Source of the DNA: Cricetomys ansorgei
Taxonomy: Eukaryota; Chordata; Mammalia; Rodentia; Nesomyidae
DNA: 64,000 nt
Direction of reading: 5' to 3'
NCBI GenBank assembly: GCA_026225945.1
Contig: JAMJFZ010003624.1
Coordinates: forward strand, 9,955,001-10,019,000
In this document: in pieces, positions 44,491 to 55,823 of the stretch
Layout: each line of letters opens with the position of its first letter
How positions within the stretch are numbered: position 1 is the stretch's first letter
Notes under the pieces: model-generated
What the model saw: the letters and a program-made list of their open reading frames with translations, nothing else
Told to the model about the DNA's origin: nothing
Databases searched by the model: none
Program-made: the position numbers and the translations under genes

Positions 44491-47071
44491 ACAAAATTAT
44501 TTCGAAGGCAATTTGACAGTGTTCAGTTAGCAAATGGCAGCAGTACCTTCCATATTAGGGTCTGTGACGTCCCCACCATGGGCCTGTGACTGTATTCACA
44601 GTGACAGGTATATTTCCCTCCCGAGGAGGGAAAGCTCCAATCAGAAAGTGGTTGCCACAGACTTGCCACTAATGCACCAGTGGGCACATGTCACCCGGCT
44701 AGTCAGTAGTCAGCACACAGGGTCCATAGCTACTTAAGACTGTCGATGATAGTTCTTCTCTAGCAGCCTGCCTAGCACCTTTTGGCACAGGGAGAAGCTT
44801 CCAGCTCGGTGCCAGCTTGGTTTCTGTATGTCCTGCAGTCACAGCATGTGGTCTCGTCAGCACCAGGGTTTCACTGACTAGTTCTAGCGGGCAGCCATTA
44901 GCAGTGGCACTAGCCTGTATTGCTTTGGGTACACCAGGGACCTCCCTGATCAACTGGCAAGGATGTGGCTCACCCCTTCAGATCTGATATTTGAATGCAA
45001 GTGATTTAATACGTACAAGAGTCACTCTTGTGCTGCTGGGAATTAAAGCCAGGGCCACAGGCAGGCTAGACCAGTACTCTATAACCGAGTTACACTCCAG
45101 CTATATATGACTATGAAAGATTTGTGTATGTCGAATGCAGTGAAAAATAACGCACAGCATGGAGACATTATATACTAGTAAACTCCGGGAGTCCCCACTT
45201 TGCCCAGAGAAGTGAGCCGTAGAAAAGCTGCATATATTCTGAGCGGCAGCATTTTAAATGTGGGAATCCTCTAATGGTAGCGAAAATTCTCATGGAAAGT
45301 TGGAACAAATGCAACGTGTTAGGTGACAGGGGACAAGCACCAGCGGGTGGCTGGTGACAGTGTGCTAGTGCGGTGGTGTCATTGTCTGACACTGTCTTTC
45401 ATTGCTTATTTTGTGCTGATTTAGCCCTATGGCTCATGCAGTTCTAACCTTGGTATCTTCAATAGCCATGAATGTCTGCAAATTGCTTACAAGTAAGTAG
45501 CAATTATAAAATGCAAATTAACACTCTAAGCTTAATACAAGTGAAATGGATGACTTTTTCTATTTAATTATTAGCTTTTTAAATGGAAATGTTTAGATTT
45601 GTGTCTCAGAGGAGCTTAACATTTAGAATTGATTTTATAAGAGAATTTTCTTTGAACTATGCACATCATCAAGCAAACATTTGTGCTTTTAGCCTGGTGT
45701 TGGGGGGAACTCGAGGGAAGGAATAGGTGAAACTTTGAAGAAGGCCTTCCGGCTAAAGAGAGTTAGTTGGTAAGAACCGAGTTGCTTAGCTATATACCTT
45801 AGACAAATCACTCGATTTTCTGCCTTCAGAATGTGGACGTTATGTATCTTCGTAGGCTTGTTTCAGTTCGTTTTGACTTACACGGAGATGGCAGTATCTC
45901 ACGGTATCAGATGAAGGAAATAGCGTGCAAGATTAGCTTTGGCTGCAACATGTGATTATCCCTTACTTCGTCCTCAAATTGTCTACTCCCTAAGGCACAC
46001 TCTCATTTTTATTAACTTTTAAAGTTTTTGGTAGCAACATGTAAATTATCGGTTGCTCTCCAAAGCTTTAGGGATCTTCAGAGCTTGTATCATAATCCGT
46101 AGTGAAAATAACTAAGAAAGCGCATCTTATCCGAGACAGATTACCTTGTGATGGCGGTCTCTCCGACTGGAGTCACGTTCCTGGCTGTTTAATATTACAG
46201 GTTTTTGAAAAGAGCATCTTGTGCTCTTTTTATTACATTTGCACGAGTCGTTGTTTTAAAGTTATGATTCCTTTTGAAGTTACGGGAGGCCAGCAGGAGA
46301 CAAACCCTTGCTTTCACAACTCTCACCCCGCACCCCCATGGCTGCATTGTTGCAGGGAATGGTCAGGGTGGTGTTGCTAGCGTTCTCAGTACTGGACCTG
46401 GAGCTTAACCATCAGGTATTTATATGAAAATGTTAGGTGAACGATGATGCACTTCCACCAAGAAGGAAACGTACACTGAAAAAGGTGGTTGAATAGGATG
46501 AGGAAGCCATTAAGAACTTGTAAAAGCCCTTCACATATCTCTACTTGCCACAGTTAGTGGTTCTTGGACTCATGGTGCCAATGGAAAGAGGCCCGGCATA
46601 AGAGACTGCACGTCACACGGTCCCATTGATATAAAAAGTCCAGAAGGCATTCCAGCGGTTCCCTAGTGATGAGGGGCAGGAAGTAGACGTAGCGCTTTAC
46701 TGTTTAATAGATGAAAAGACAATGGCAGAAACACCAGTAGTCATGAGAGGGAGCCGTTATGCATGATAAAACAAATTTCTTTGTGGGAAAGAAAACTAAC
46801 AATTGGGTACCACAGGAATATTTGCGTGGGACGGCTCTGCTGTCTCCCAGCCCGACGCACAGTGATTCTTCAGTACTGAAAGGTGTCACCTGAACAAATT
46901 TGCGACCTGGTATTTTCTTGTTCTATGACCAGCCTTTTTATCATCTGTGGTCTTCAGCACATTAATCTGGGGGCACATATTTCTATTCACTACCCAGTTT
47001 CTCAAAAGTTAGAGAGAAATTTGGTGATTTTGTTTAATAGAATGTTGAAGCCTGTAATAATTAAGAGTTCA
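44491..47071. other. Intron 1, one ID fragment, otherwise unassigned
   Basis: An antisense ID-like piece lies at 45035-45102 (GCTGGGAATTAAAGCCAGGG ... TATAACCGAGTTACACTCC). No exon was recognised in 2.6 kb. Confidence 0.45.
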
Positions 47072-47290
47072 GTTTGGGGTATCAACGTTCCTGTTGCTAA
47101 CCTCCACCCTTATCTTTGGGGTACTGATGTAGTCCCTGTTGCTAATCCCCACCCTTGTCTTTGGGGTACTGATGTAGTCCCTGTTGCTAATCCCCACCCT
47201 TGTCTTTGGGGTACTGATGTCCCTCTTGCTAACCCCCACCCTTATCTTTGGGGTACTGATGTAGTCCCTGTTGCTAACCCCCATCTTATC
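47072..47290. repeat. 45-bp minisatellite (about 4.7 units)
   Basis: The unit holds CCCTGTTGCTAATCCCCACCC then TTTGGGGTACTGATGTAGT. Units are 45 bp apart except one that has lost 3 bp, so the reading phase is kept. Both strands stay open across it (repeat peptide VANPHPCLWGTDV on +). No domain known; treated as non-coding. Confidence 0.95.
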
Positions 47291-48057
47291 TCCCTTCACT
47301 AGTTTCTGATGAGCTCATCTGTTTATTTAACGGGACACTGAGTGGTTAACATTGTGAAGATCTGTAGCTAGCTGGCTGGCTGTATTTCTTCCAAAAAAAA
47401 TCATCTCTGATACTCATTCCTATTTTCTAGCTCTATCTTCTCTTTCTGTTTTGTCTCTCTCTGCAATCCAACAACAAACCAAAAAAGAAAAATCCCTCAA
47501 ACCAGCCTTGAGTTTAATTTTTAAGGCATCTGGAAGACACACTTTGCTTTAACATACTCCCAGTTGGATAGAGGTTACTTACGTCCGTTTAGAAACATTC
47601 TCGAAGCCTGTGCCCTGTAATGGTCACTTGCATTCCTTCCAAGCCTGCCAGGTCTAGGTGACCACTGGTGCACTCTCTGGACATTTTATATGAATGGAAT
47701 CATGAACTATGTGATCTTTTGTGACTGGTTTCTTTTCCTTATGTATTGAAGGTTCATCCACGTTGTGTGGGTCAAGACCTTTCTCCTTTTCTTTGTGTGT
47801 ATGTGTGTGGTGTGTACGAGAACACAAATGGTGTAATGTGTAGGTATGTGTACCCATGTGTGCATGTGTTTGTGGACACCAAGGAACAACCTTAGATAAT
47901 TTTACCTTGGGAGCCATTCACCTTGTTTTTTGAAACCGTGATAGCCTGAGTCTCACCAGTTTGCCTAGGCTGGTTGACCAGCAAGCCCCAGGGACCTTCC
48001 TGGTCTACTTCCACAGCACTGGATTGCGGGCGTGTCCGTCATGCCAGCTGCTGCTGC

Positions 48058-48216
48058 GTCTCCCCCCTCATCCCCCCCATCCCCCTTCCTCCCCTTTCAT
48101 CCCTCCCTCGTCCCCCTTTTCCTTCTCCCCTCCTCTTCCTTCTCCTCCCTTCTCCTTCCCCCCTCTTCCCCCTCCCTCCTCCTCCTCACCCCTCCTTCTC
48201 CTTCTTCTTTTTCTTT
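48058..48216. repeat. Polypyrimidine (CCT/CCCCTT)n tract
   Basis: About 155 bp of C/T, broken by only a few A or G residues near its left end and at CACC. It is continuous with the T-rich tail of the antisense B1. Confidence 0.9.
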
Positions 48217-48365
48217 TTTGGTTTTTCAAGACAAGGTTCCTCTGCTGTAACTCTGGCTGTCCTGGAACTCACTCTGTAGACCAGACTGGCCTCAAACTCA
48301 CAGAGATCCGCCTGCCTCTGCCTCCCGAGTGCTGGGAACAAAGGTGTGCACCACCACTGCCCGAC
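48217..48365 (-). mobile_element. B1 SINE
   Basis: Antisense B1 (GACAAGGTTCCTCTGCTGTAAC ... GGGAACAAAGGTGTGC). Confidence 0.93.
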
Positions 48366-49267
48366 AACATCAACTTCTTAACTTAACCCTTCTGAGGGTC
48401 AAACTCAGGTCCTTGTGCAGCAAGACCTTTGCTGAGGAGTATCTGTCCTGCCCTCGGATGTATCTTTTCGCCACCAAACAGTCTTGGATTGTGTGGCTTT
48501 GCCGCTTGTCCATTACAAGCACAGTACACTTTTATGACTAGCGCTGCTGTGAACTGTGAATGTTTTCCCCGAATCGGACCTCTGCCTCTATGCTGATGGG
48601 TGCGTGTCTAGGAGCGGGCGTCCCGGGTCACGGGATGACTGCCAGTCTGTTTCCTGGACTCGTTTCCCCGTTATTATCTGCAGCAGAGAACAGGGAGGCT
48701 AGATTTTTCCGTATCCTCGGTGGTGCCTGCCTCCCTGTCTAGAAGGTGTGCGACGGCATCACAGCGCCACTGTGTCCCCGATGCCTGACGACGCCAGGCA
48801 CTCTCATGTCCTCACTGCTGTTTGCTCACCTTCTCTGACAAATGTCTATTGAGACCCCGTGCCTGTGTTCTCCCTGCTGTGGAGCTGTGTCCTCTGTGTA
48901 CTCCAGACACACAGGCACGTATTGGATGCGTGATTCGCAACACCCCCAGTTTTATGGATTTCTTTCTTCTTTCTTTCCTTTTTTTTTTTTTTTTTCTGTC
49001 TTGATGGCATTTGCAACCTGATTTTTAAACATTTTGGTGAAGTCCAGTGATCTTTGATTTTTTTTTTTTTTCCTTGTTGTTTGTGCTTTGGTGTCGTAGA
49101 TAAAAACCTTTTGCCTAACCCCAGGTAACAAAGGGTATATCTTCCTTCTCTTCTGTTTTATAGTTTTAATGTGTATACTGGGGCTTTGATTCATTTTGAG
49201 TTTTAACTGTTGTGTATTACAGAGGCAATCATTTCCTATTTAAAATGGCTTTGTTTTAAATGTATTT

Positions 49268-49423
49268 AAGAGCCAGATGTGGTGGGTCATGCCGCCCTGC
49301 CAGCACTTGGGAGGCTGAGACAGAGTGTCACTGGGAGTTACAGGCCAGCCTGGACTACATAGTGAGTTCCAGCATGGCTAGCTTGGGCTACAGGGTAAGC
49401 AGTTGCCTCAAAAAAAAAAAAAA
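49268..49423 (+). mobile_element. B1-type SINE with A tail
   Basis: GCCAGATGTGGTGGGTCATG, CCAGCACTTGGGAGGCTGAG, CAGCCTGGACTACATAGTG and a 13-A tail. Confidence 0.8.
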
Positions 49424-49597
49424 TGGGGCTGGAGAGATGGCTCAGTGGTTTTAACACATGTTGACTTTTTAAGAGGATCTGGGTTGGATTCCCAGCACCC
49501 ACATGGTGACCCACATGGTGATTCGCAACTATCAATAACTCTAATTGGAGGGGACCTGACACCCTCTTCTGACCTGTGAGGGCACCAGGCCCGCCAA
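49424..49597 (+). mobile_element. B3 SINE with a small internal duplication
   Basis: It starts immediately after the B1 A-tail: GGGGCTGGAGAGATGGCTCAG. CCCACATGGTGA is duplicated in tandem (49498-49521 area). The end is CTGTGAGGGCACCAGGC. Confidence 0.88.
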
Positions 49598-49761
49598 ACA
49601 TTTTGGTGATGTCTAAATAGTTATTTGGCCTACTTATTTCTGTAAGAAATAGTTGGTTTGGGTGGTGGGTTTTGCTCTTATTTTTAGACTTTTCTATTTT
49701 TTATTTTCTATTTTCTTAATCTTTTCCGCTCCTCTGCCCCTTCCCCCCTTTCTTTCTTTTT

Positions 49762-49868
49762 ATGATGGGGTTGCACTATGCTGTCCAAGTTGGCCCTGAA
49801 CTCCAGGGCCACAGAGATCCTCCTGCCTCAGCCTCCTGAGTAGCTGGGATTAAGCGTACTTATCTGGC
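49762..49868 (-). mobile_element. Old B1-like monomer
   Basis: GGGTTGCACTATGCTGTCC, CTGCCTCAGCCTCCTGAGTAG and CTGGGATTAAG. Confidence 0.75.
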
Positions 49869-50028
49869 TTGTCTCAAAACATACTACAGTTTCGGTGGAT
49901 GTTTGGTGCTGCAAAAATGGGATGTAAAATTTGGAATTGTGGCTCAGGGGATGAAAGTTTGTTGTAAAGATTCTTAGGAGAGGAGCGGAAGCTCAGCAGA
50001 GTCCTCTGTAATTGGAAAGATACAGTCT

Positions 50029-50163
50029 CCGCTGGAGAGCCGTTGAGAGCGCTTGCTGCTCCTGCAGAGGTTTGATTCCTTTTGGTTCCCAGCACCAACA
50101 TGATGGCCCACAGCAGTCTGTAACTCCAGTTCAGGGGATCTGATGCCCTCGCTCCATGCCCTT
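50029..50163 (+). mobile_element. B2/B3 SINE fragment
   Basis: CGTTGAGAGCGCTTGCTGC, TTCCCAGCACCAACATGATGG and GGGGATCTGATGCCCTC. Confidence 0.8.
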
Positions 50164-50489
50164 CCCCAAAGGCAGTGTGTAAGCCATGTTCAGTGAACTC
50201 CGTTTATAAAACAGAAACGTAGAGCTGTACTGGTTCAAGTGAAGATTGATGGCTGCCTCTGTTTTCCCTCCCTCACACTGCCTCCCACTTTCCCCCTCTA
50301 CTCTGAGGCTCTTCTGAGGAACTAACTGCAGGGCTTGGTAAGAAGGTGCCATTGCTCAGCACTCAGAGCAGTACAGTGCTCTTGCTTTCCCTCCTTTGCC
50401 CAGGTGAGTCGTTGGTAACAGGCACTCCCCTCAGATCCCATCTCTTGCTCTCTGCTTCTTTTCTGGTCACACATTAAGGCTTATTTGTA

Positions 50490-50691
50490 TTAATTTTAAA
50501 TTACATTTGTATGTGTGGTTAGGTGCATGTGTGTGCAGGTGCCCTGTGGAGGCCCAGGGTTTGGATCCCCTGGCGTTGGAGGTGCAGGTGGGTGTGAGCT
50601 GCCTGACACGGGTGCTGGGAACTGAACGCCAGTCAGTCCTCTGGAAAAGAAGTTATATATTTGTAACCATGGAACCATTTCTTCAGCCCCG
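50490..50691 (-). mobile_element. B3-type SINE
   Basis: GTGCTGGGAACTGAACGCC, TCCTCTGGAAAAGAAG and ACCATTTCTTCAGCCCC in antisense. Confidence 0.83.
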
Positions 50692-50757
50692 TAAAGAGAT
50701 CAAAAACAAACTCCCCTCACATCCAGTTCCAAAGCTGGTTGCGTTTGGTTGTGTAGA

Positions 50758-50962
50758 AGATTTATTTATTTTTATTTTTATATGTATAAATGCTTGTGTG
50801 TATGTAAGTGGCCTTTGTGCATGCCTGGTGGCCAGGGAGGCCAGAAGAGGGAATTGGATCCTCTGGAACTGGAGTTACAGGCTGTTGTGATTTTGAGCTG
50901 CCATCCTGGGTCTCTGTGAGAGCAGCCAGTTCTCTTAACTGCTGAGCCATCCCTCTAGTCCC
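50758..50962 (-). mobile_element. B3-type SINE
   Basis: AGATTTATTTATTTTTATTT, CAGAAGAGGGAATTGGATCC and CTTAACTGCTGAGCCATCCC in antisense. Confidence 0.88.
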
Positions 50963-51067
50963 CCCTCCACCTCATGGTCACTGTTATGATGGCAACATAC
51001 CTTCCTTTTGCTATTCCTCACTTACTGACAGTGTTTGTAGTTCCTATTCAGTCTTAAGAAATAGGAT

Positions 51068-51248
51068 CTAGAGCTGTGGCAGTGCACGCCTTTAATCCCC
51101 AGCACCTGGGAGACAGAGGCAGGCAGATCTCTGTGAGTTCAAGGCAAGCCTGGTCTACAGAGTGAGTTCCAGGACAGCCAGAGTCAAGACAGAGAAACCC
51201 TGTCTTGAAAAACAAAAACAAACAAACAAAAAAAGAAACAAAAAGAAA
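51068..51248 (+). mobile_element. B1 SINE
   Basis: GAGCTGTGGCAGTGCACGCC ... GAGTCAAGACAGAGAAACC ... CTTG with an (AAAC)n tail. GAAATAGGATCTAG occurs before (51058-51071 area) and after the unit, which looks like a target duplication. Confidence 0.92.
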
Positions 51249-52935
51249 TAGGATCTAGTCGGATTTTGGTGAGCAATTATCCAATCTAGGATCTCTGCTG
51301 CTGGGCCTGCTGTGTGCCCTCACTCCCAGTTCTGAAGACTGTTTCATGTGGCACGGGGAGACTGCTCATCTATTGTCATATAAAGCAATAGGATCACGTG
51401 GCACCGAGGTTGAGCAAGGAACTACTGCTGGTGTTTCCCTCAGAAGGCGGTCGTGGGTGATTTGACTGATTACCCTAAGATGTGCTATATTTTATTAAAT
51501 TGTCAGTAAATACGGGGAGAGCTGTTACTTTGTTACCCTTGTTGGTGATAATGACAGCAGCCAAGGCGATCACTGAGAACTTTTCATGTGTAAGAATTGT
51601 ATCAGCATTTAGTAAGATCGGATACAATAAAAGCAATATTATTCCCTTTACTGGTGAAAACTGGAGGTCTAGCTGCATGAAACCCTGGGTCCAAGTTCCT
51701 GTCTTCCAAGTGGAATCCAAACAGTCAGCTAGCTTTCCAGACAGCTGAGACACAGTCTGTAACGTGACATGGCAGGGCTTCAATGGGACAGAGTGATGAT
51801 CAGATGTCCTTAGGTGACTTGAGTAGGAGTGCAGAACTAGCCTTTGTCAGGAACCGACTGGATCCCTTCACGAGGGCTCTGGCCTGCCACAGAGTGGTGC
51901 CCAAGTTGTGAAGCATCGACATGCCCCATGTTAGAGGCGCATGATACATCCATGTCGGCTTTTAGACTTCTTTGACTCAACAGTGGTGACCTACGGAGAC
52001 AAAGAAGCAGTGCATGGTTCTGTTGGCTTGGACTGTCTGCTAGATCAGGCTCTACCCAGGCAACTGAACGGGCAGTGCTCTGCCAGATCGTAGTCTTCCA
52101 TGGGATACAGGACACTGAGAGATTCCCAAACCAATGCCTTCTGTAGGAGACTTTCTTTTTTTCCCCCTCAAAGGAAAAGAGAGAGCTTTGGAGAGTGGGG
52201 ACGATCCCAAGGGAGGAGTAAGCACCCTAGATGAGCATTGAAAATACAGTGTACACTACCCTGGAAGTAAAGACACCGGGGTTAAAGACATCAAAAGCTA
52301 GTTATGTTAGATGTAAAATTCTGTGATTGGCAGGAGCTCTTGTTTTCGAATTGCAGCTTGGTTTTTAAATGATGCCACTTAACTTTAGTTAGTATTTCAA
52401 CAAAGGCTTGGCGGAGTAGTCCTGGCTCTCCTTCAGTAGTTAAGTAACAGTTTTAGTGTCTGTGCATGAGCTAGTTAGCTCTGAAGACGCTGCTGTTTGG
52501 AGGTTTAGAGTACAGGAAGGTGGTGTGTTCCTTTCAGTCAGTAAGGTAAGACTGTCTCCCAAGTTCCTTTTTAGGATTCAGCTTCTCAGTCTCCATCCGG
52601 GACTGATTGGCTCAGAAACAGGGGGCACTCAGTGGGGCTCCCTAGTTTGGATTTTTAGTAAGAACAAGCTTTCTAGATGATTCCTGTGTACGCCGAAGCT
52701 TGAGATCCAGTGACAGAGACAAAACTGTGTTATCAATGGAAACGGTTTTATTTTTATTATGCTGAAGGGAAAGCTTCCCCTAAGAATCGGGACTCTTAGT
52801 GTCAGCACTAAAGTCTGTATTCTTTTACGTTGTTGAATTGGTGAATTTTGGAATAGTTGAAAAAACTGAGTATATATATCTAAAAAATTAGAGTTGGAAG
52901 CCATTGTATTCCTGTGGCATCCAGAGTGAAATGCT
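51249..52935. other. Intron 1, nothing recognised
   Basis: 1.7 kb without a recognised repeat or exon. Confidence 0.45.
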
Positions 52936-53043
52936 CGGGTCAGGTATGGTGGTGCGTGCCTGTGCTCCCAGCCCTCGGCTAAGCTGCCTATGAGTTGTAG
53001 GCTAGCCAGGGCTACATAGTGAGACCCTGTCTCCAGACACAGA
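52936..53043 (+). mobile_element. Old B1-type SINE
   Basis: GGTATGGTGGTGCGTGCCTG, GGGCTACATAGTGAGACCC and TGTCTCCAGACACA. Confidence 0.78.
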
Positions 53044-53819
53044 ATATTCATCTTTCTGAGGTACATTCTGCTTTTGTCCTTTTGTTTTCAACTGATTTTG
53101 TTACCTAATAGTAAATATTTCACTGCTCCAAAATGAAAGCTGTAAAGAGGTCTGCGCAGTGAAGTCTGGCTTCTGAGCGAGGCTCCCAGGGTCCGTTCTT
53201 GCACCTGTTAGGGGAATCACTGATACTAGTTTTGGGTTATTTTTTCTTTAAGAAAATGCATACTCGTTTTTATTTTTCTCAAAGTCAACGTTCTGCTTGT
53301 ACTGTTAGGCTCTTTCTCACATACTGATTAAAGCTGCAGGTGACTCAGCTGTACGTGCTGTATCAGCGCGGACCATCTCCTGTTGAGAGACATCCGAAGC
53401 CTCTGTCTAGTACTTTGCTGTCGTGACCAATCCCTAGCCAGTGTCTCGTTGGGCTGGACCCTGGAAGTGAAACTGGCTCACGGGGTAACTGCGGGTGCAG
53501 TGTGGGCAGTTTCTATTCCTGTTGGCAGGGTTTGAGACGCTTGCTGAGAGTATCGGGGTGCCTGGCTGAGAGATGAGGAGGGATTATTATATCTGTATAC
53601 TTAATTAGTTTTCTCTTATGAATGGGATTAGGTATCTTTTCCATCCACACTTTTGAGTGATCTTCATGGTTTTACTCTTCCGAGGAAGTGTTTTTCATTA
53701 TTACTGAATCCCCGAGTGTTTTCTATTTAGGAGTTACAGTACTTTCAAAGAAAGTGTCACCGGGCATGTCTGATTAGACAGACGACCCCACTAGACCTGC
53801 TGCTTTCCTTTTCCTCTTT
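53044..53819. other. Intron 1, nothing firmly recognised
   Basis: May include decayed L1 3' sequence, but I cannot show it. No exon. Confidence 0.35.
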
Positions 53820-55690
53820 ACTTTTGTAAAGTATTTCTTACTACTTTTGAAATTACACAAAACATCGAGCCGTTGTGACATTATGACATCACACACGGGT
53901 GCCAGTTTGCTTTGTTCTCATTTGTCCCCCCCCACCTCCCCACTGGTCCTTCTCCGCTTCCCAGATGTCCCTCTGCTTTCCTCTGCTCCCTCTCATCCCT
54001 TCCACGAGATTCCTCCCCCACCTCACGCCCACCCTTCTGGTTTCATGAGCTATACATGCACATATACGTATATATGTATGGACATTTAAATCCAGAGGCC
54101 GTGTATGAGAGAAACACAAAATACTTGTCCGTGTCCTGCTTCTTTTGCTTAACACGATGCCCAGTTTTGCCTCTTTTCTTGCAATGTTGTGATTTCATTT
54201 TTCTTTATGGCTGAATATAACTCCATTACACTGTCTGTGTCCTTCCGTCTGGATGGGTGGGGGCTGGTTTTATAGCTTGTCCTTGTGACTAGTGCAGCAG
54301 CAGAGGAGAGCGCACACATCTGTGGCGTGTTGACTCGGAGTCCTTGTATGTGTCTAGGAGTGGGGTGCTGGGGGTGCTGGCTCCTCTGGTAGGTCTGTTT
54401 CTGGTTCCTTTGAAGGACCAGCACTCGGACTTCCCTAGTGACTGAGCCAGTCTGCATCTTATCAGCAGCAAAGAGGGCTCCTCTTTTCCCTTCATCCTTG
54501 ACAGCATCTCTTATCCTTTGGTTTTTCTGATGGTGGCTGTTTGAAGGGGAGCCAGGGGCTCTCAGGCAGTTTTAGTTTGCATCTCCCTGCTGGGGAAGGA
54601 TGCTGAAGATTGTTAAACTACTTGGCCATTTGTATTCCTTCTTCTTCTTCTTCTTTTTTTTTTTTATTTCTTTGTTTTTTGAGACAGGGTTTCTCTGTTG
54701 TAACTCTGGCTGTCCTGGAACTCACTCTGTAGACCAGGCTGGCCTCGAACTCACAGAGATCCACCTGCCTCTGCCTCCTGAGTGCTGGGATTAAAGACAT
54801 GGGCCACCACCGAATGGCTTATATTCCTTCTTTAAAGAACTGGATTCAGTTTATGGTGCCGTGTTTATTGATTGGATGATAGGGAGGGTATTTAATTTTT
54901 ATTTAATTCCCTGTCTGATGTAGGTAGCAAAAGCTTTCTATGGGGAAAGCTGTCCCTTTATTCTGGTGGCTGTTTCCTGGGCTATACAGAAGCCTTTTAT
55001 TTCGTGTAACCCCTTGTCGATTCTTGGGGTTATTTTCCGTGCTGATGATACCTTCTTCAGATGCCCTTCCTATGCCTGGGTCTTGACGTGTTTCACATGT
55101 GTTTCCCTCCAGTTTCAGAGTTTCAGGTCTCACATTAATGTCTTTGAGCCATTTTGAATTGAACTGCCCTCTGGCAGTAGCACTTGAAGTGGCTAGCGTT
55201 TCCCAGCACCTGCTCTTGAAAGGCACCTTTGTCAAAAAATCAGGTGGCCTTCTCTGTGGGCTTCCTTCTGGGACGCCATTGTAACACTGGTATATATGTC
55301 GTTTTGGGCCAGTGTCACGGTTTTGTTACTGTAGTGTGATCTGGAATCAGGAATGGTGCTACCTCTTCCACCATCGCCTTTTCTGCTTTGGACTTCTGTG
55401 GCTGTCAGGACCGTTTGTGATTCCCTGTGCATTTAGAGATCGCTTTTAGTTCTTTGAAGCATGTCACGGAACTCTGATGGAGACTGCATTGACTATATAC
55501 ATCATTTTTGGTAATACACTTTTACAGTTTATTCTGCCAATCCATGAGCTGTCTATTTGCCTAGTCCTCTCTCATTCTTCAGTGCTTTTAAGTTTTCACT
55601 TTCATCTCTTTGGTGAGGTTTATTCCTAGTATTTTGCGTCTTTGAAGCCGTTGTGAGTGAAATTTTTATTAGGATGATTTGCTTAGCAAG
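53820..55690 (-). mobile_element. L1 ORF2 C-terminal/3' fragment (antisense to Scamp1)
   Basis: Minus-strand frames read L1 ORF2 C-terminal text: MELYSAIKKNEI at 54191-54226 and NSKWLKDINVRPETLKL within 54903-55235. Antisense DNA follows L1 order (TTCTTTATGGCTGAATATAAC, CTGCATCTTATCAGCAGC, TTTGTCAAAAAATCAGG, TCTGCCAATCCATGAGC, AGGTTTATTCCTAGTATTTTG). Frames are broken by stops and frameshifts and by a B1 at 54673, so it is dead. Confidence 0.88.
54673..54819 (-). mobile_element. B1 SINE
   Basis: Antisense B1 (GACAGGGTTTCTCTGTTGTAAC ... GGGATTAAAGACATGGGCC) with a (CTT)n/T tail at 54637-54672, inserted in the L1. Confidence 0.95.
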
Positions 55691-55699
55691 TTTGTTTTT

Positions 55700-55823
55700 G
55701 GTTATAGAAAAGCTGCTCTATGTAGCCCTTGCTGTAATTTACTATGTAGACCAGGCTGGTCTTGAACTCCTGGAGATCTGCCTGCCTCTGGCTGCTCAGT
55801 GTTGGGTCTGCCATACCAGGCAA
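55700..55823 (-). mobile_element. B1 SINE, diverged
   Basis: GTAGACCAGGCTGGTCTTGAAC, GAGATCTGCCTGCCTCTGG. Confidence 0.85.

Larger units (their letters stand above)
47790..48458 (-). mobile_element. Composite SINE carrying an inserted B1
   Basis: TGTGGACACCAAGGAACAACC, GGCTGGTTGACCAGCAAGCC and ACTGGATTGCGGGCGTGTCC on the left, and CTGAGGGTCAAACTCAGGTCC on the right, belong to one antisense composite SINE. A pyrimidine tract and a B1 lie between. Confidence 0.7.
47640..49215 (-). mobile_element. Old L1 fragment, split by SINEs
   Basis: ATATGAATGGAATCATGAAC, TATTGAAGGTTCATCCACG, then after the SINE block GCTGCTGTGAACTGTGAATG, GTGCGTGTCTAGGAGCGG, TTTGTGCTTTGGTGTCG and TTTATAGTTTTAATG in L1 antisense order. 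Heavily decayed. Confidence 0.7.

Noticed and set aside
46883..47302. 139-codon frame with VANPHPCLWGTDV repeats as a gene
   Set aside because: More than half is minisatellite, the rest has no homology I know, and there is no splice or promoter context. Kept only as a repeat finding.
52629..53066. 145-codon minus frame
   Set aside because: Part is an antisense reading of an old B1; the rest has no recognised domain.
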